DNA of 14,882 bases from Halocafeteria seosinensis (Eukaryota; Sar; Bigyra; Bicosoecida), in contig LVLI01002189.1 in NCBI GenBank assembly GCA_001687465.1, positions 1-14,882 on the forward strand, read 5' to 3'. The notes under the pieces were generated by a model. It did not search any database. It was not told the origin of the DNA and was given only the letters and a program-made list of their open reading frames with translations. Position 1 is the stretch's first letter, and each line of letters starts with the position of its first letter. A program made the position numbers and the translations under genes. Positions 5,947-14,061 of this stretch are shown in pieces.

Positions 5947-8900
5947 ATGGCGGTTGCGAGTATTATAAATGAACAAACCAAACAGATTTACAAGCATCTG
6001 ATTCCGACCAAACATTCCTCACATGTGTCCAATATTACGGTGGCGTCTAAGGATGCTTCTACGGCTTTGAAAAACAGTGCCGATTATGTCTGTGATGGGA
6101 CATCGGATCAGGATCAACTGAATCAGGCGATCGGCAATGCTAACAATGGCGACCGGATTTCGCTGTCACGAGGCGTGTTCATCATTGACGACCAGATTCA
6201 AATTGATAAATCCGTTGCTTTTCTGGGAGTCAATGAAACGGATACAACCATCCAAGTGGATGGGACAGCGACGTCTGCCAAGGACTGGATTAAGGTCACG
6301 GCCGATGGGACGTTGATCCAAAGTATGAAACTGGACGGCAATAATGGCAATCGCAATGTGGATGATCGGCAAGATGTTTTACTTCGTCTGGAAGGACTGT
6401 CTCGCCTCACACTGGAAACGGTTCAACTTCTCAATACATCGTCGTATGAATTATATGTGGATAATTGTAGTCATCTTCATCTGACCGAATTATATGTCAA
6501 CAATAAGGATTCGCAGAAAGGGTCAGCAGTCTATTTTACCAATTTGGGCTCGTCCTCTAATGTCAACCTCTCAAACAGTTCGTTTGATATGTTGAACCGA
6601 ACATGTATTGAAACCAACAGCGTCGGTTACCTCCAGATAGATGATATCCATGTACAGGGCGGGAATCGCCCCGTCTCGTGTTCGCCTTCGGATTCCAACA
6701 TACGGGTTACTAATAGTGCCTTTGATGGATGTACCAATATTCATTATTCCGGAAATAAGGGAATTTTTAGCAATAATAATTTTATCAATACCAACGGGGC
6801 GATCACCATTCTCAACAACAGTGGAACAGGTAAAAACTGTTACATTGACGGGCTATGGTCGCAAGGTGATACCAGTACGGTCGGCGTGGTACATATTGAT
6901 GGTGGCTCGGACAATTACGTGGCGAACGTGGATATCCTTAACCCAAGTTCCCCCGCCGTTCTCATTGATCAAACCAATGGTAGCAGTGCCCCAAGCAACA
7001 ATGATGTGTCCAATATTCAAGCGTTAGACTCCAGTTCTACCCTCTTGGATCTCCAAGACCTGACCAGTGGCAATTTTACGGATCTGACCTATCGGAATGC
7101 TAGTGGTAGCACGGCGGTATCCCTTCAAAACAGTTCTAAACTCCGCTTTGGTGGGGTTATATTGGATGATATTGACAAAGGATTTAATATTGATGGTACA
7201 ACCGATTGTTCATTTATGGGTATAAACATTGATACGTGTAATAAAGCGGGATTTGATGTCCAGAATTCCTCTGTGAGGAATCAATTCAATGATGTTAAAA
7301 TTGACTCCGCTCATCGGGGGTTCTTCCTGACCAATACGGCCAATGAAAACACCTTCAGTCAAATTACCATGCGGAAATGCTCCGACAATTGCGTAGAAAA
7401 CAATGGAAGTGAAAATCATTTTGATGGAATCAAATGTTACGATACCGGTAGCGGAACACCGCCGGATAATGTGGGCGTCATCGCTGATGGGTCGGCCGGT
7501 GGAAATACGTGGCGAGATATTACCATTCAGCAAATCAATTCGTCGTATGATTTCAAAGTTGAAGGGGCGAACGGGTTTGTCTTGAATTCCAATCGTACCA
7601 CTTTGGCAAATGTTTATATTGACGGCGATGTCAAGGGGAATTTTGACCGATCACAGACCCAAGGAAACGAATCCCCTTTGCTCACTGGTATTCTTGTCGT
7701 CAGTGGCAATCAAAACTGTACCATCAATGGCTCTTACGTGTTCAATTGTTTGGAATTCGGGGGGCAAGTCCAACAAGATACCGACCAACTGAAGTTACTA
7801 TCCTCTGTCTTCACAAAAACCCAAAATGATGCGAAGGACGCTATCGGTTTGTACTTGAATGGTACAGGGAACGCCATTAACGATCTGCTTATTAAGGACT
7901 GTATCTCTCAAGTCAATGATGAAAATTTCAAAGCGGATGGTAGTAATGCTCACTTCTCCGGTTCTGGAAATACCGGAATCCCCAACCAGTCTGATTCCGA
8001 CTTGGCGAACCTTCGCCACGGGGCTCGGGCTCATTATTCCTTTGACGGGGCGAATCCACACAACGACAAAATGAAGACATATGATGCGACATTGGGAAGC
8101 CAGAGCCTAGTATCCGGCAAGATCGGCCAAGGATTACAGAATGCTTTGGGATCGGATTATGTTTTGAACGATGGTGGCCATTCTTCGGGGGCTAGTATTA
8201 GTGATCCCTTTACGGTCACGTTCTGGTATCAGACCCCTGATATTACGGGCATTTCCGCTATCGTTTATTCGTCCGGCTTGACCGCTTCGGCCTTTGGCAT
8301 CAATCAAAACGATGATACGATTGAAATTACCTCGGGCAATGGCTCGGTTCAAACCTCATCTTTCCTGACCACCGGTACATTTTATCATTTGGCTGTGACG
8401 TATGATGGATCCGACGCCCGTCTGTTTATTAACGGTGAATATCAAATTAGCCACAGTTTTTCATCGTATGAAAGTGGAGGTGGAGCATTTATCAACAGTA
8501 CTCTCAACTGGATCGTGGATGAAGTGTTGATCTTTGAACGACCCATTAGCAAAGGTGAAATTGATATGATCTATAACGGGGGTCAAGGCACCCAAGCCCA
8601 TATTCAGCATGACTGGCATACCCGACCGGCTCAAAGTAATTTACATATGCGACAGAATCGGATCACCAATCTGGGCGATCCCACCTCTGCTCAAGACGGC
8701 GTGACTCGTAATTATTTGGAAGCGGGTAATATGGCGAATGATCTGGATATGAACAGTCATCAAATCAATAACTTGTCGTCGGCAACAAGCGGAACCGACG
8801 CTCTCAACAGGAATGATGGCGATTCACGATTTTTGCGACGTGACGGCAACAACACCATGGATGGTACGTTGTCATTCTCCACCGGCAACAGCATCACGTT

Positions 8901-11526
8901 AAACGATACCGATATGGACGCTGGATCCAATCAAATCAATAATCTATCCTCAGCGACATCCGGAACCGACGCTCTAAATCGCAACGATGGCGATTCACGA
9001 TTTTTGCGAAGAGACGGAAACAACACCATGGATGGTACGTTGTCATTCTCCACCGGCAACAGTATCACGTTAAACGATACCGATATGGACGCTGGATCAA
9101 ACCAAATCAATAATTTGTCCTCAGCGACATCCGGAACCGACGCCATGAATCGTAATGATGGGGACGCTCGGTTTTTGCGACGTGACGGCAACAACACCAT
9201 GGATGGTACGTTGTCATTCTCCACCGGTAACTCTATCACCCTGAATGACACGGCTATGGACGCTGGATCCAATCAAATTACCAATATGGCTGAACCAACT
9301 TCATCCCAAGACGCTGTAACGAAGCATTATACGGACGCTTTATCGGCAATACCCCAAATTCGTAGGGGAGCACGAGCCTATTATTCATTTGAAAATGATT
9401 ATACCGATAGCATTGGGACGTATGATGGCTCAGCCAATGGAGGAAGTTTTGCTAGTGGAAAATTAGGTCAGGGCTGGAGCAATGATGGATCAAACAATGA
9501 AATAAAAATTGGAAAAGCCTTATCATTTGGATCGGGCGATTTTAGTATTGGATTCTGGGTGAATTTTAGCAACCTCACCCGACAGATGATTTTTTCAGCG
9601 TCTGAAACAAGTGGCAATAACCGAATGACGTTTGAATTAAACACATCCCCATTGCGATTTTCCCTTTTCTCATCTGATAATAACAACAGTACCATTTATG
9701 ATCAAAATATTAGTATTTCAACAAATACTTGGTATTACGTTGTACTCACACGAACAGGATCAACGGCTGAAATTTATTTGGATGGGACTTCTCTAGGAAC
9801 AGGTTCGGCTCAGAGCGGTGACATTGGAAACCGTGACACAACAACAATCAGCACAGATTCTATTGGAAATCCCGATCCTTTTGATGGGACAATTGATGAA
9901 TTTGGCGTTTGGAATCGTGTTTTATCGGCCGAAGAAATCAAATATCTGTACAATAATGGGTCAGGAACGAACGATTTCCAATCCTTCGGGTGGTATTCGT
10001 TACCGGCTCAAAGCAACGTGGATATGGATTCCCATCGGCTGACCAATTTGGCCGAACCGACCGCATCGGCAGACGGGGTCACCAAAAATTACACCGATCG
10101 TTTGGCCGGTATTCCGCAAATGCGTCGGGGAGCAAGAGCCTATTACAGTTTTGATGGAACGGATTCCTATGCCGATTCCATCGGGACACATGATGGAACC
10201 AATAATGGAACATCTGTTGTGTCCGGTAAGATTGGACAAGCCATTGCTTTCACGGCGTCGGATCATGTGGATATCGGTGATGCGATGTCGTTTGGCTCAG
10301 GTGATTTTTGTATATCCTGTTGGTTTTTTCCAACAACGTCTTCACCTAGTGCTCAGTATCTTTATACATCGGCGAAGGATTCTAATGGAGATAAGTTTGA
10401 ATTAAAAATGCAGACCGATCAATTAATATTACTGACAAGTGTAAATTCAAATTCATCGATATCCGCTAAATCTTCAGCATTATCCCTCAACACCTACCAT
10501 CATGTTTTGTTAAATAGAACAGGGTCGGATTGGAAACTTTATATTGACAGGAATCTGGAAATAGATGCCACATTAAGTTCAGGAAGTATTTCATCTGGAT
10601 CGGATACAAGTTCGTTGGGACGTAATTTCAGTGATTCCATCGCAAGCAGTGGAGAATTGGATGAGGTGGCTTGTTGGGATCGTGTCCTGTCCCTTGAAGA
10701 AATTAAATATCTTTACAATAATGGAGCTGGAACAAACGACTTCCAAAGCTTTGATTGGTATAGTAGACCAGCTCAAAGTGCTGTGGATATGAATTCTAAT
10801 CAAATTAATAATCTGTCTGACCCAACTAGTGCTCAAGATTCTGTCACACGTAATTATTTAGAAGCTGGTATTATGGCTAATGCTCTGGATATGAATTCAA
10901 AACAAATTAATAACCTTTCTTCTGCCACTTCTGGAACAGATGCTATTAATAGGAACGATGGTGATGGTAGATTCTTAAGACGAGATGGTAACAATACAAT
11001 GGATGGTACTTTATCTTTCTCAACTGGAAATTCTATTACCCTGAATGATACGGCTATGGATGCGGGTTCTAACCAAATTACTAACGTGGCTCTCCCCAAC
11101 AGTCTAACGGACGTAGTAACCGTTGAACATCTAACGGGAGGACACCTTTTAGGTGCTCTACTTATGAATTCACAAAACATTTCAGGAGCTGGACGAATTC
11201 GCGGTGATACTTTTGATTCAAGTCCCTTTCTTCTTTCTGATGATGGAGTTGGCAGTTTCACCCCTCATAATAATAGAGGTCGTTGTTCAATTATTTCGGA
11301 TAGCAATTCCGCAATTGAGTTCTTTTACACATTCACTAGTTCAAATTTTTCTACCATCCATGAAATGGGTTCTGAATTTACTCTTCAGACCAGTACTTCA
11401 GCTCCTTCGGGAACAACTGGAACTGATGGAAATGCCAACGTTTTTATTGATACAAACAACAATCAAATCCATGTTGAAAACCGTCTTGGTGGCACTGTGG
11501 ATTTCTCTTTAATAAATCTGCTTTAA
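5947..11526 (+). CDS. Giant fibre / attachment protein: beta-helix, three LamG-like domains and fibre repeats
   Basis: The product has 1859 residues with no signal peptide or membrane helix. Residues about 30-680 form a pectate-lyase-like right-handed beta-helix, with many short N/D/S/T-rich strands and the start typical of Pectate_lyase_3 proteins. Three concanavalin/LamG-like domains follow at about 689-888, 1139-1345 and 1393-1598. Each starts (R/H)GARA(Y/H)YSF, and the last two end EEIKYLYNNG(S/A)GTNDFQSF. Between them are phage-fibre-like segments of the type DMNSNQINNLSDPTSAQD, and 57-residue repeats at 939-1109 (three copies) and 1653-1709 (one copy). A distinct C-terminal domain (about 1710-1859) may trimerise or bind. 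The protein probably binds or processes host surface polysaccharide. Base composition becomes AT-rich in LamG2 and again from about residue 1450 onward, so the gene looks mosaic. Domain calls are from sequence pattern only. Confidence 0.88.
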   Translation: MAVASIINEQTKQIYKHLIPTKHSSHVSNITVASKDASTALKNSADYVCDGTSDQDQLNQAIGNANNGDRISLSRGVFIIDDQIQIDKSVAFLGVNETDTTIQVDGTATSAKDWIKVTADGTLIQSMKLDGNNGNRNVDDRQDVLLRLEGLSRLTLETVQLLNTSSYELYVDNCSHLHLTELYVNNKDSQKGSAVYFTNLGSSSNVNLSNSSFDMLNRTCIETNSVGYLQIDDIHVQGGNRPVSCSPSDSNIRVTNSAFDGCTNIHYSGNKGIFSNNNFINTNGAITILNNSGTGKNCYIDGLWSQGDTSTVGVVHIDGGSDNYVANVDILNPSSPAVLIDQTNGSSAPSNNDVSNIQALDSSSTLLDLQDLTSGNFTDLTYRNASGSTAVSLQNSSKLRFGGVILDDIDKGFNIDGTTDCSFMGINIDTCNKAGFDVQNSSVRNQFNDVKIDSAHRGFFLTNTANENTFSQITMRKCSDNCVENNGSENHFDGIKCYDTGSGTPPDNVGVIADGSAGGNTWRDITIQQINSSYDFKVEGANGFVLNSNRTTLANVYIDGDVKGNFDRSQTQGNESPLLTGILVVSGNQNCTINGSYVFNCLEFGGQVQQDTDQLKLLSSVFTKTQNDAKDAIGLYLNGTGNAINDLLIKDCISQVNDENFKADGSNAHFSGSGNTGIPNQSDSDLANLRHGARAHYSFDGANPHNDKMKTYDATLGSQSLVSGKIGQGLQNALGSDYVLNDGGHSSGASISDPFTVTFWYQTPDITGISAIVYSSGLTASAFGINQNDDTIEITSGNGSVQTSSFLTTGTFYHLAVTYDGSDARLFINGEYQISHSFSSYESGGGAFINSTLNWIVDEVLIFERPISKGEIDMIYNGGQGTQAHIQHDWHTRPAQSNLHMRQNRITNLGDPTSAQDGVTRNYLEAGNMANDLDMNSHQINNLSSATSGTDALNRNDGDSRFLRRDGNNTMDGTLSFSTGNSITLNDTDMDAGSNQINNLSSATSGTDALNRNDGDSRFLRRDGNNTMDGTLSFSTGNSITLNDTDMDAGSNQINNLSSATSGTDAMNRNDGDARFLRRDGNNTMDGTLSFSTGNSITLNDTAMDAGSNQITNMAEPTSSQDAVTKHYTDALSAIPQIRRGARAYYSFENDYTDSIGTYDGSANGGSFASGKLGQGWSNDGSNNEIKIGKALSFGSGDFSIGFWVNFSNLTRQMIFSASETSGNNRMTFELNTSPLRFSLFSSDNNNSTIYDQNISISTNTWYYVVLTRTGSTAEIYLDGTSLGTGSAQSGDIGNRDTTTISTDSIGNPDPFDGTIDEFGVWNRVLSAEEIKYLYNNGSGTNDFQSFGWYSLPAQSNVDMDSHRLTNLAEPTASADGVTKNYTDRLAGIPQMRRGARAYYSFDGTDSYADSIGTHDGTNNGTSVVSGKIGQAIAFTASDHVDIGDAMSFGSGDFCISCWFFPTTSSPSAQYLYTSAKDSNGDKFELKMQTDQLILLTSVNSNSSISAKSSALSLNTYHHVLLNRTGSDWKLYIDRNLEIDATLSSGSISSGSDTSSLGRNFSDSIASSGELDEVACWDRVLSLEEIKYLYNNGAGTNDFQSFDWYSRPAQSAVDMNSNQINNLSDPTSAQDSVTRNYLEAGIMANALDMNSKQINNLSSATSGTDAINRNDGDGRFLRRDGNNTMDGTLSFSTGNSITLNDTAMDAGSNQITNVALPNSLTDVVTVEHLTGGHLLGALLMNSQNISGAGRIRGDTFDSSPFLLSDDGVGSFTPHNNRGRCSIISDSNSAIEFFYTFTSSNFSTIHEMGSEFTLQTSTSAPSGTTGTDGNANVFIDTNNNQIHVENRLGGTVDFSLINLL
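8761..9273 (+). repeat. Three tandem 171-bp units in the fibre gene
   Basis: Units start at 8761, 8932 and 9103, spaced exactly 171 bases (57 codons). Each encodes QINNLSSATSGTDA at its start and GTLSFSTGNSITLNDT near its end. The units are close at DNA level, especially from the NNTMDG segment onward, which indicates recent duplication or gene conversion. The sequence after 9273 (QITNMAEPTSSQDA) is a diverged relative of the unit start. Confidence 0.92.
10903..11073 (+). repeat. Isolated fourth 171-bp unit, recoded
   Basis: This unit encodes the same 57 residues as the unit at 8761 with 3 replacements (L to I, S to G, D to A), yet by hand count about 51 of 171 bases differ, nearly all at synonymous positions. 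GC is about 38% against 49% in the first unit. It lies in the AT-rich 3' part of the gene, about 1.6 kb from the tandem copies. Confidence 0.9.
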
Positions 11527-11616
11527 ACCATGTATATTTTGTAAAGCTTTAATCACACGGCAGGGTATAACACAACACCAAAGAACGGAAAAATGTAAAA
11601 AACATCAAACTATTTA

Positions 11617-11643
11617 AATAAATAAATTACTATTTTATTTATT
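11617..11643. terminator. AT-only hairpin after the fibre gene
   Basis: AATAAATAAA (11617-11626), loop TTACTAT, TTTATTTATT (11634-11643): a perfect 10-bp stem between the fibre stop and the next start. It also contains AATAAA on both strands, so it could act as a poly(A)-type 3' signal. The preceding 90 bases (11527-11616) hold no gene. Confidence 0.5.
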
Positions 11644-11646
11644 CTT

Positions 11647-11653
11647 AATATAG
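11647..11653 (+). promoter_or_regulatory. AATATAG motif before the 505-residue gene
   Basis: AATATAG ends 4 bases before the ATG at 11658, matching the TATAGA-start pattern of the lipase and fibre genes. Confidence 0.5.
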
Positions 11654-11657
11654 AAAG

Positions 11658-13175
11658 ATGAGTATCGCTCGCACAAATCAAATGGACAGAGATTTGATGA
11701 TTAAACCTCATCCTCCAAGATTAGACTATGGAAAAAATACTAGAGGGTGGGCTGAATATAAGTTTCTAGGTAGAAATGATAATTTTGCTCAAAAACCTAA
11801 AGGATATCATGCTAATCTTTCTAATCCCCTGAATCAAGAAGCTTATGATTTAGCTAGAAACAGAATTGAAACCAAAAGACGTTTGGATAATGCCCCACAT
11901 AATAGTGTTATCGCTAGTAGTATTGAAGGTCGCTTCTATAATAATCATTCAAATGGTCTTTCTCTGGATAAAAAAGGAGGGGGTAATAGCCAAAACCCAA
12001 ATCTTCAGCAAGAACTTTTAAGGTTAAAAAAAAGAAATGCTCAAAACTTTGAACAAGGTGAAGAAAGTGGTGAAACAGCCATCCCCAACCCCAAAAGTAT
12101 GCCCTTAACTGAAGCTAGAGGCGAAATTCTCCAAATCCAAAACCTACTTTCAGAATGGGTTTTAGCTGTCCAAGGTACTAAACCCAAAGTGGATGAAATT
12201 AAAACCGAATCTATTCAAAAGGTTTTAACTATGCTCCAAGAAAATGGTCAGAAACTGAAGTTAGACCAACTCAAGAATTTAATCTCTAAAATTGAAACTA
12301 TTTTAAGCCAAGCTGATGCTCAAACTTTAAAATTTCATAGGGGTAAATTTCGTTTACTTATAATCATTTATCTTTACCTTTTCAAGCTCAAGGAAACTAT
12401 TAACGTTGAAAATCGTGCTCCCGCTTTGGAAGTTTTCTACGATCAAATAATTAAAGCCAATGGTAACCAATTAGGTTCCATGCTCGGTACCAGAGCCAAT
12501 AAATCTAAACTTCCAGAAAAGAAGTTAAATAGTATTGAAAATGCTATTACCGGTGGTGAAACCGAAGAAGAAACAAAAGCAAAACAGGAACAAAAGGGAA
12601 AACGAAAAGAAAAACTTGACGAAAAATATCTAAATCCCGACGATTTAAGCTCTTATCTCAATCAAACAGTAGATGAAATTAATAAAGATATAGGAAAGAC
12701 AATCTCGCTAGACATCCTTAGAAATTTTGGTAAAAATGAATTAGGACTAGATCTTAAAACAAACATGACTAAACCAACAGTAGTTGAAAAAATTAAAGAA
12801 AAAGCTCAATCTGATCAAGGAGCATCTGCTGAATCTGGTCAAGCTATGCCTCCAGAAGGAAGTGGTAAAAAAGGAGGAGGTGCTGTAAAAAATATTAAAG
12901 ATACTATTAACTTTTTCAAAAAGTTGAACAAGAAAGGTGCTAAACCTAAACACGGAACAAAAACTTTCCAAGGTGATCCTGACGATTTAATGTTAGCCAC
13001 CGAAGAAGAAAAGAAACAAATTCGTAAACAGCAAGAAAAAGAACGAAAACAAAAGCAGAAGAAACAAAGTAAAAAGGGTAAGAAAAAAGGAGGGGGATGT
13101 GGAAGATTAGGTACTAAAAAATCTACATATGGTCCTCCACTTCAACACAAAAAAGTTATTCAAAAGCTTAAATAG
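11658..13175 (+). CDS. Lys-rich virion precursor candidate with repeated Gly-Gly motifs
   Basis: The 505-residue protein has no family I recognise. The N-terminal 100 residues are Asn/Arg-rich. A helical middle (about 150-260) contains a short hydrophobic patch FRLLIIIYLYLF (231-242). The C-terminal third is strongly basic. Gly-Gly motifs recur at segment borders: KKGGG (105-109), ITGG-E (297-301), KKGGG (404-408) and KKKGGG (475-480). The second fits the adenain-type consensus (I/L/M)xGG-x, and all would suit a protease that cleaves after Gly-Gly. The protease gene lies about 330 bases downstream. I infer a structural or core precursor cut into four or five pieces, the last ones basic and perhaps DNA-binding. 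Alternatively the Gly-rich motifs are flexible linkers. Codon use is AT-rich, unlike the left half of the window. Confidence 0.82.
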   Translation: MSIARTNQMDRDLMIKPHPPRLDYGKNTRGWAEYKFLGRNDNFAQKPKGYHANLSNPLNQEAYDLARNRIETKRRLDNAPHNSVIASSIEGRFYNNHSNGLSLDKKGGGNSQNPNLQQELLRLKKRNAQNFEQGEESGETAIPNPKSMPLTEARGEILQIQNLLSEWVLAVQGTKPKVDEIKTESIQKVLTMLQENGQKLKLDQLKNLISKIETILSQADAQTLKFHRGKFRLLIIIYLYLFKLKETINVENRAPALEVFYDQIIKANGNQLGSMLGTRANKSKLPEKKLNSIENAITGGETEEETKAKQEQKGKRKEKLDEKYLNPDDLSSYLNQTVDEINKDIGKTISLDILRNFGKNELGLDLKTNMTKPTVVEKIKEKAQSDQGASAESGQAMPPEGSGKKGGGAVKNIKDTINFFKKLNKKGAKPKHGTKTFQGDPDDLMLATEEEKKQIRKQQEKERKQKQKKQSKKGKKKGGGCGRLGTKKSTYGPPLQHKKVIQKLK

Positions 13176-13227
13176 CTCAATGACGCCTCGGTCATTGTAG
13201 CGTCGAACTACAAGCTTAAAACCACGT
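13176..13227. repeat. 52-bp repeated hairpin element, copy 1
   Basis: It starts right after the TAG stop of the 505-residue gene and aligns with 14678-14729 without gaps over most of its length. CAATGAC (13178-13184) pairs with GTCATTG (13191-13197) across GCCTCG. Alternatively TTGTAG (13196-13201) pairs with CTACAA across 7 bases. Only the second hairpin is conserved in both copies. Likely a 3'-end element or a small dispersed repeat. Confidence 0.65.
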
Positions 13228-13277
13228 AAAAGCTCTGCCCCGCTTCGCTTGAAAGCTACATGCTATAGTTTGAAGTC

Positions 13278-13305
13278 TTATAGATGGTTTTCAAAGCATC
13301 TATAA
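13278..13305. terminator. Hairpin upstream of the 50-residue gene
   Basis: TTATAGATG (13278-13286), 10-base loop, CATCTATAA (13297-13305): a perfect 9-bp stem in the spacer between the 505- and 50-residue genes. It lies about 100 bases after the stop, so it is either a second 3' signal or part of the next promoter region. Confidence 0.4.
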
Positions 13306-13322
13306 ATAAAATCTAAGGTTAA

Positions 13323-13328
13323 TTATAG
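13323..13328 (+). promoter_or_regulatory. TTATAG motif before the 50-residue gene
   Basis: TTATAG ends 1 base before the ATG at 13330. It supports this short frame as a real gene. Confidence 0.5.
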
Positions 13329-13329
13329 A

Positions 13330-13482
13330 ATGGAACTTTTGACCATTATCTTAACAACAGTAATTGGGGGTAGTGCTGGAATTTCACCTATTATCTATAA
13401 ATTGATCCGCAAAAAATGTTCGTTTCAAAGTCGTTGTGGTAAAAATTCTGAATGTAAGTCTAGTATTGAAACAGAAAAATAA
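13330..13482 (+). CDS. Small single-pass membrane protein (50 residues)
   Basis: ATG at 13330, TAA at 13480-13482. Residues 3-25 are a hydrophobic segment with Gly/Ser (LLTIILTTVIGG...), followed by a basic stop-transfer patch KLIRKKC and a Lys/Ser tail with three cysteines exactly six apart (C30, C36, C42). This predicts an N-out, C-in membrane protein whose Cys tail might bind metal or form disulphides. Short proteins of this layout occur in many large and small protist viruses, but I cannot name the family. The gene is credible because it has TTATAG just upstream and ends in the hairpin that carries the promoter of the protease gene. A virion membrane or release role is inference. Confidence 0.7.
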   Translation: MELLTIILTTVIGGSAGISPIIYKLIRKKCSFQSRCGKNSECKSSIETEK

Positions 13483-13511
13483 TTTAAATCTCTGAATATA
13501 GAGATTTAAAT
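13482..13511. promoter_or_regulatory. 12-bp perfect hairpin holding stop, TATAG motif and next start
   Basis: ATTTAAATCTCT (13482-13493), loop GAATAT, AGAGATTTAAAT (13500-13511). The hairpin takes in the last base of the upstream TAA, the whole AATATAG motif (13495-13501) and the first two bases of the protease ATG (13510-13512). It is the longest simple stem in the window outside the left palindrome. Confidence 0.7.
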
Positions 13512-14061
13512 GGTCAATCGCAAATTAATAAATGAATTAAAGCATCAAGCTTTAAGCTCTAAACAATTACAAGAAGCTACTAAACAGCAGATTCCTATTA
13601 TCACATACAGTGAAATACCTAAACAAAAAACTATTTACAATATTTTAAATAACCCTTCTAAAGCGGTTATTATTTTATATTTATTTGAAAAATCTTACGG
13701 TCATTGGTGTTTGCTTTTGGATCACGGAAAATACCTCAGCTTTTTTGATAGCTATGGCGACTATCCTGACCAAAGTTTAAGTGAAAATACCTTGGCTAAA
13801 AACAAAAAGTTGGGGCAATCACGAGCTAGAATTTTAGAGAGTGTGGGTAAGGATACCAACCCCAAGCCAATTTATTATAATAACCAACAACTTCAGTTGT
13901 TCAAAAACGACTCAGAAACTTGTGGTAGGTACGTTATCCTGAGATATCGTAAGAAACACCTAACGATAAAAGGTTTTATTAACTTTTTAGAAAAAAAGCG
14001 TAATAAATTCGGTCTGAAAACCTTTGATCAAACCGTGAGCTGGCTAACAAAAGATATCTAA
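13510..14061 (+). CDS. Ulp1/adenain-like cysteine protease (virion maturation)
   Basis: The 183-residue product matches the compact viral cysteine protease fold shared by adenovirus protease, ASFV-type proteases, polintons and virophages. H65 lies in YGHWCLLL (63-70), D80 in FFDSYG (78-83), Q126, Q127 or Q129 (QQLQ) could supply the oxyanion glutamine, and C138 lies in SETCGRYV (135-142). Order (His-Asp-Gln-Cys) and spacing fit. Family members usually cleave capsid and core precursors after Gly-Gly motifs inside the particle. The Gly-Gly-rich gene at 11658-13175 is a likely target. The start lies 8 bases after an AATATAG motif embedded in a hairpin. The stop (14059-14061) overlaps the stop of the convergent 51-residue gene by 4 bases. 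Confidence 0.9.
   Translation: MVNRKLINELKHQALSSKQLQEATKQQIPIITYSEIPKQKTIYNILNNPSKAVIILYLFEKSYGHWCLLLDHGKYLSFFDSYGDYPDQSLSENTLAKNKKLGQSRARILESVGKDTNPKPIYYNNQQLQLFKNDSETCGRYVILRYRKKHLTIKGFINFLEKKRNKFGLKTFDQTVSWLTKDI

Noticed and set aside
10854-11261. Antisense frames inside the fibre gene (also 8931-9272 and others)
   Set aside because: They mirror the periodic codon pattern of the fibre repeats and have no start motif; they are shadows.
13281-13314. 10-codon frame after TATAG at 13279-13283
   Set aside because: The ATG lies within the 13278-13305 hairpin and the frame is too short and unremarkable to support a gene.
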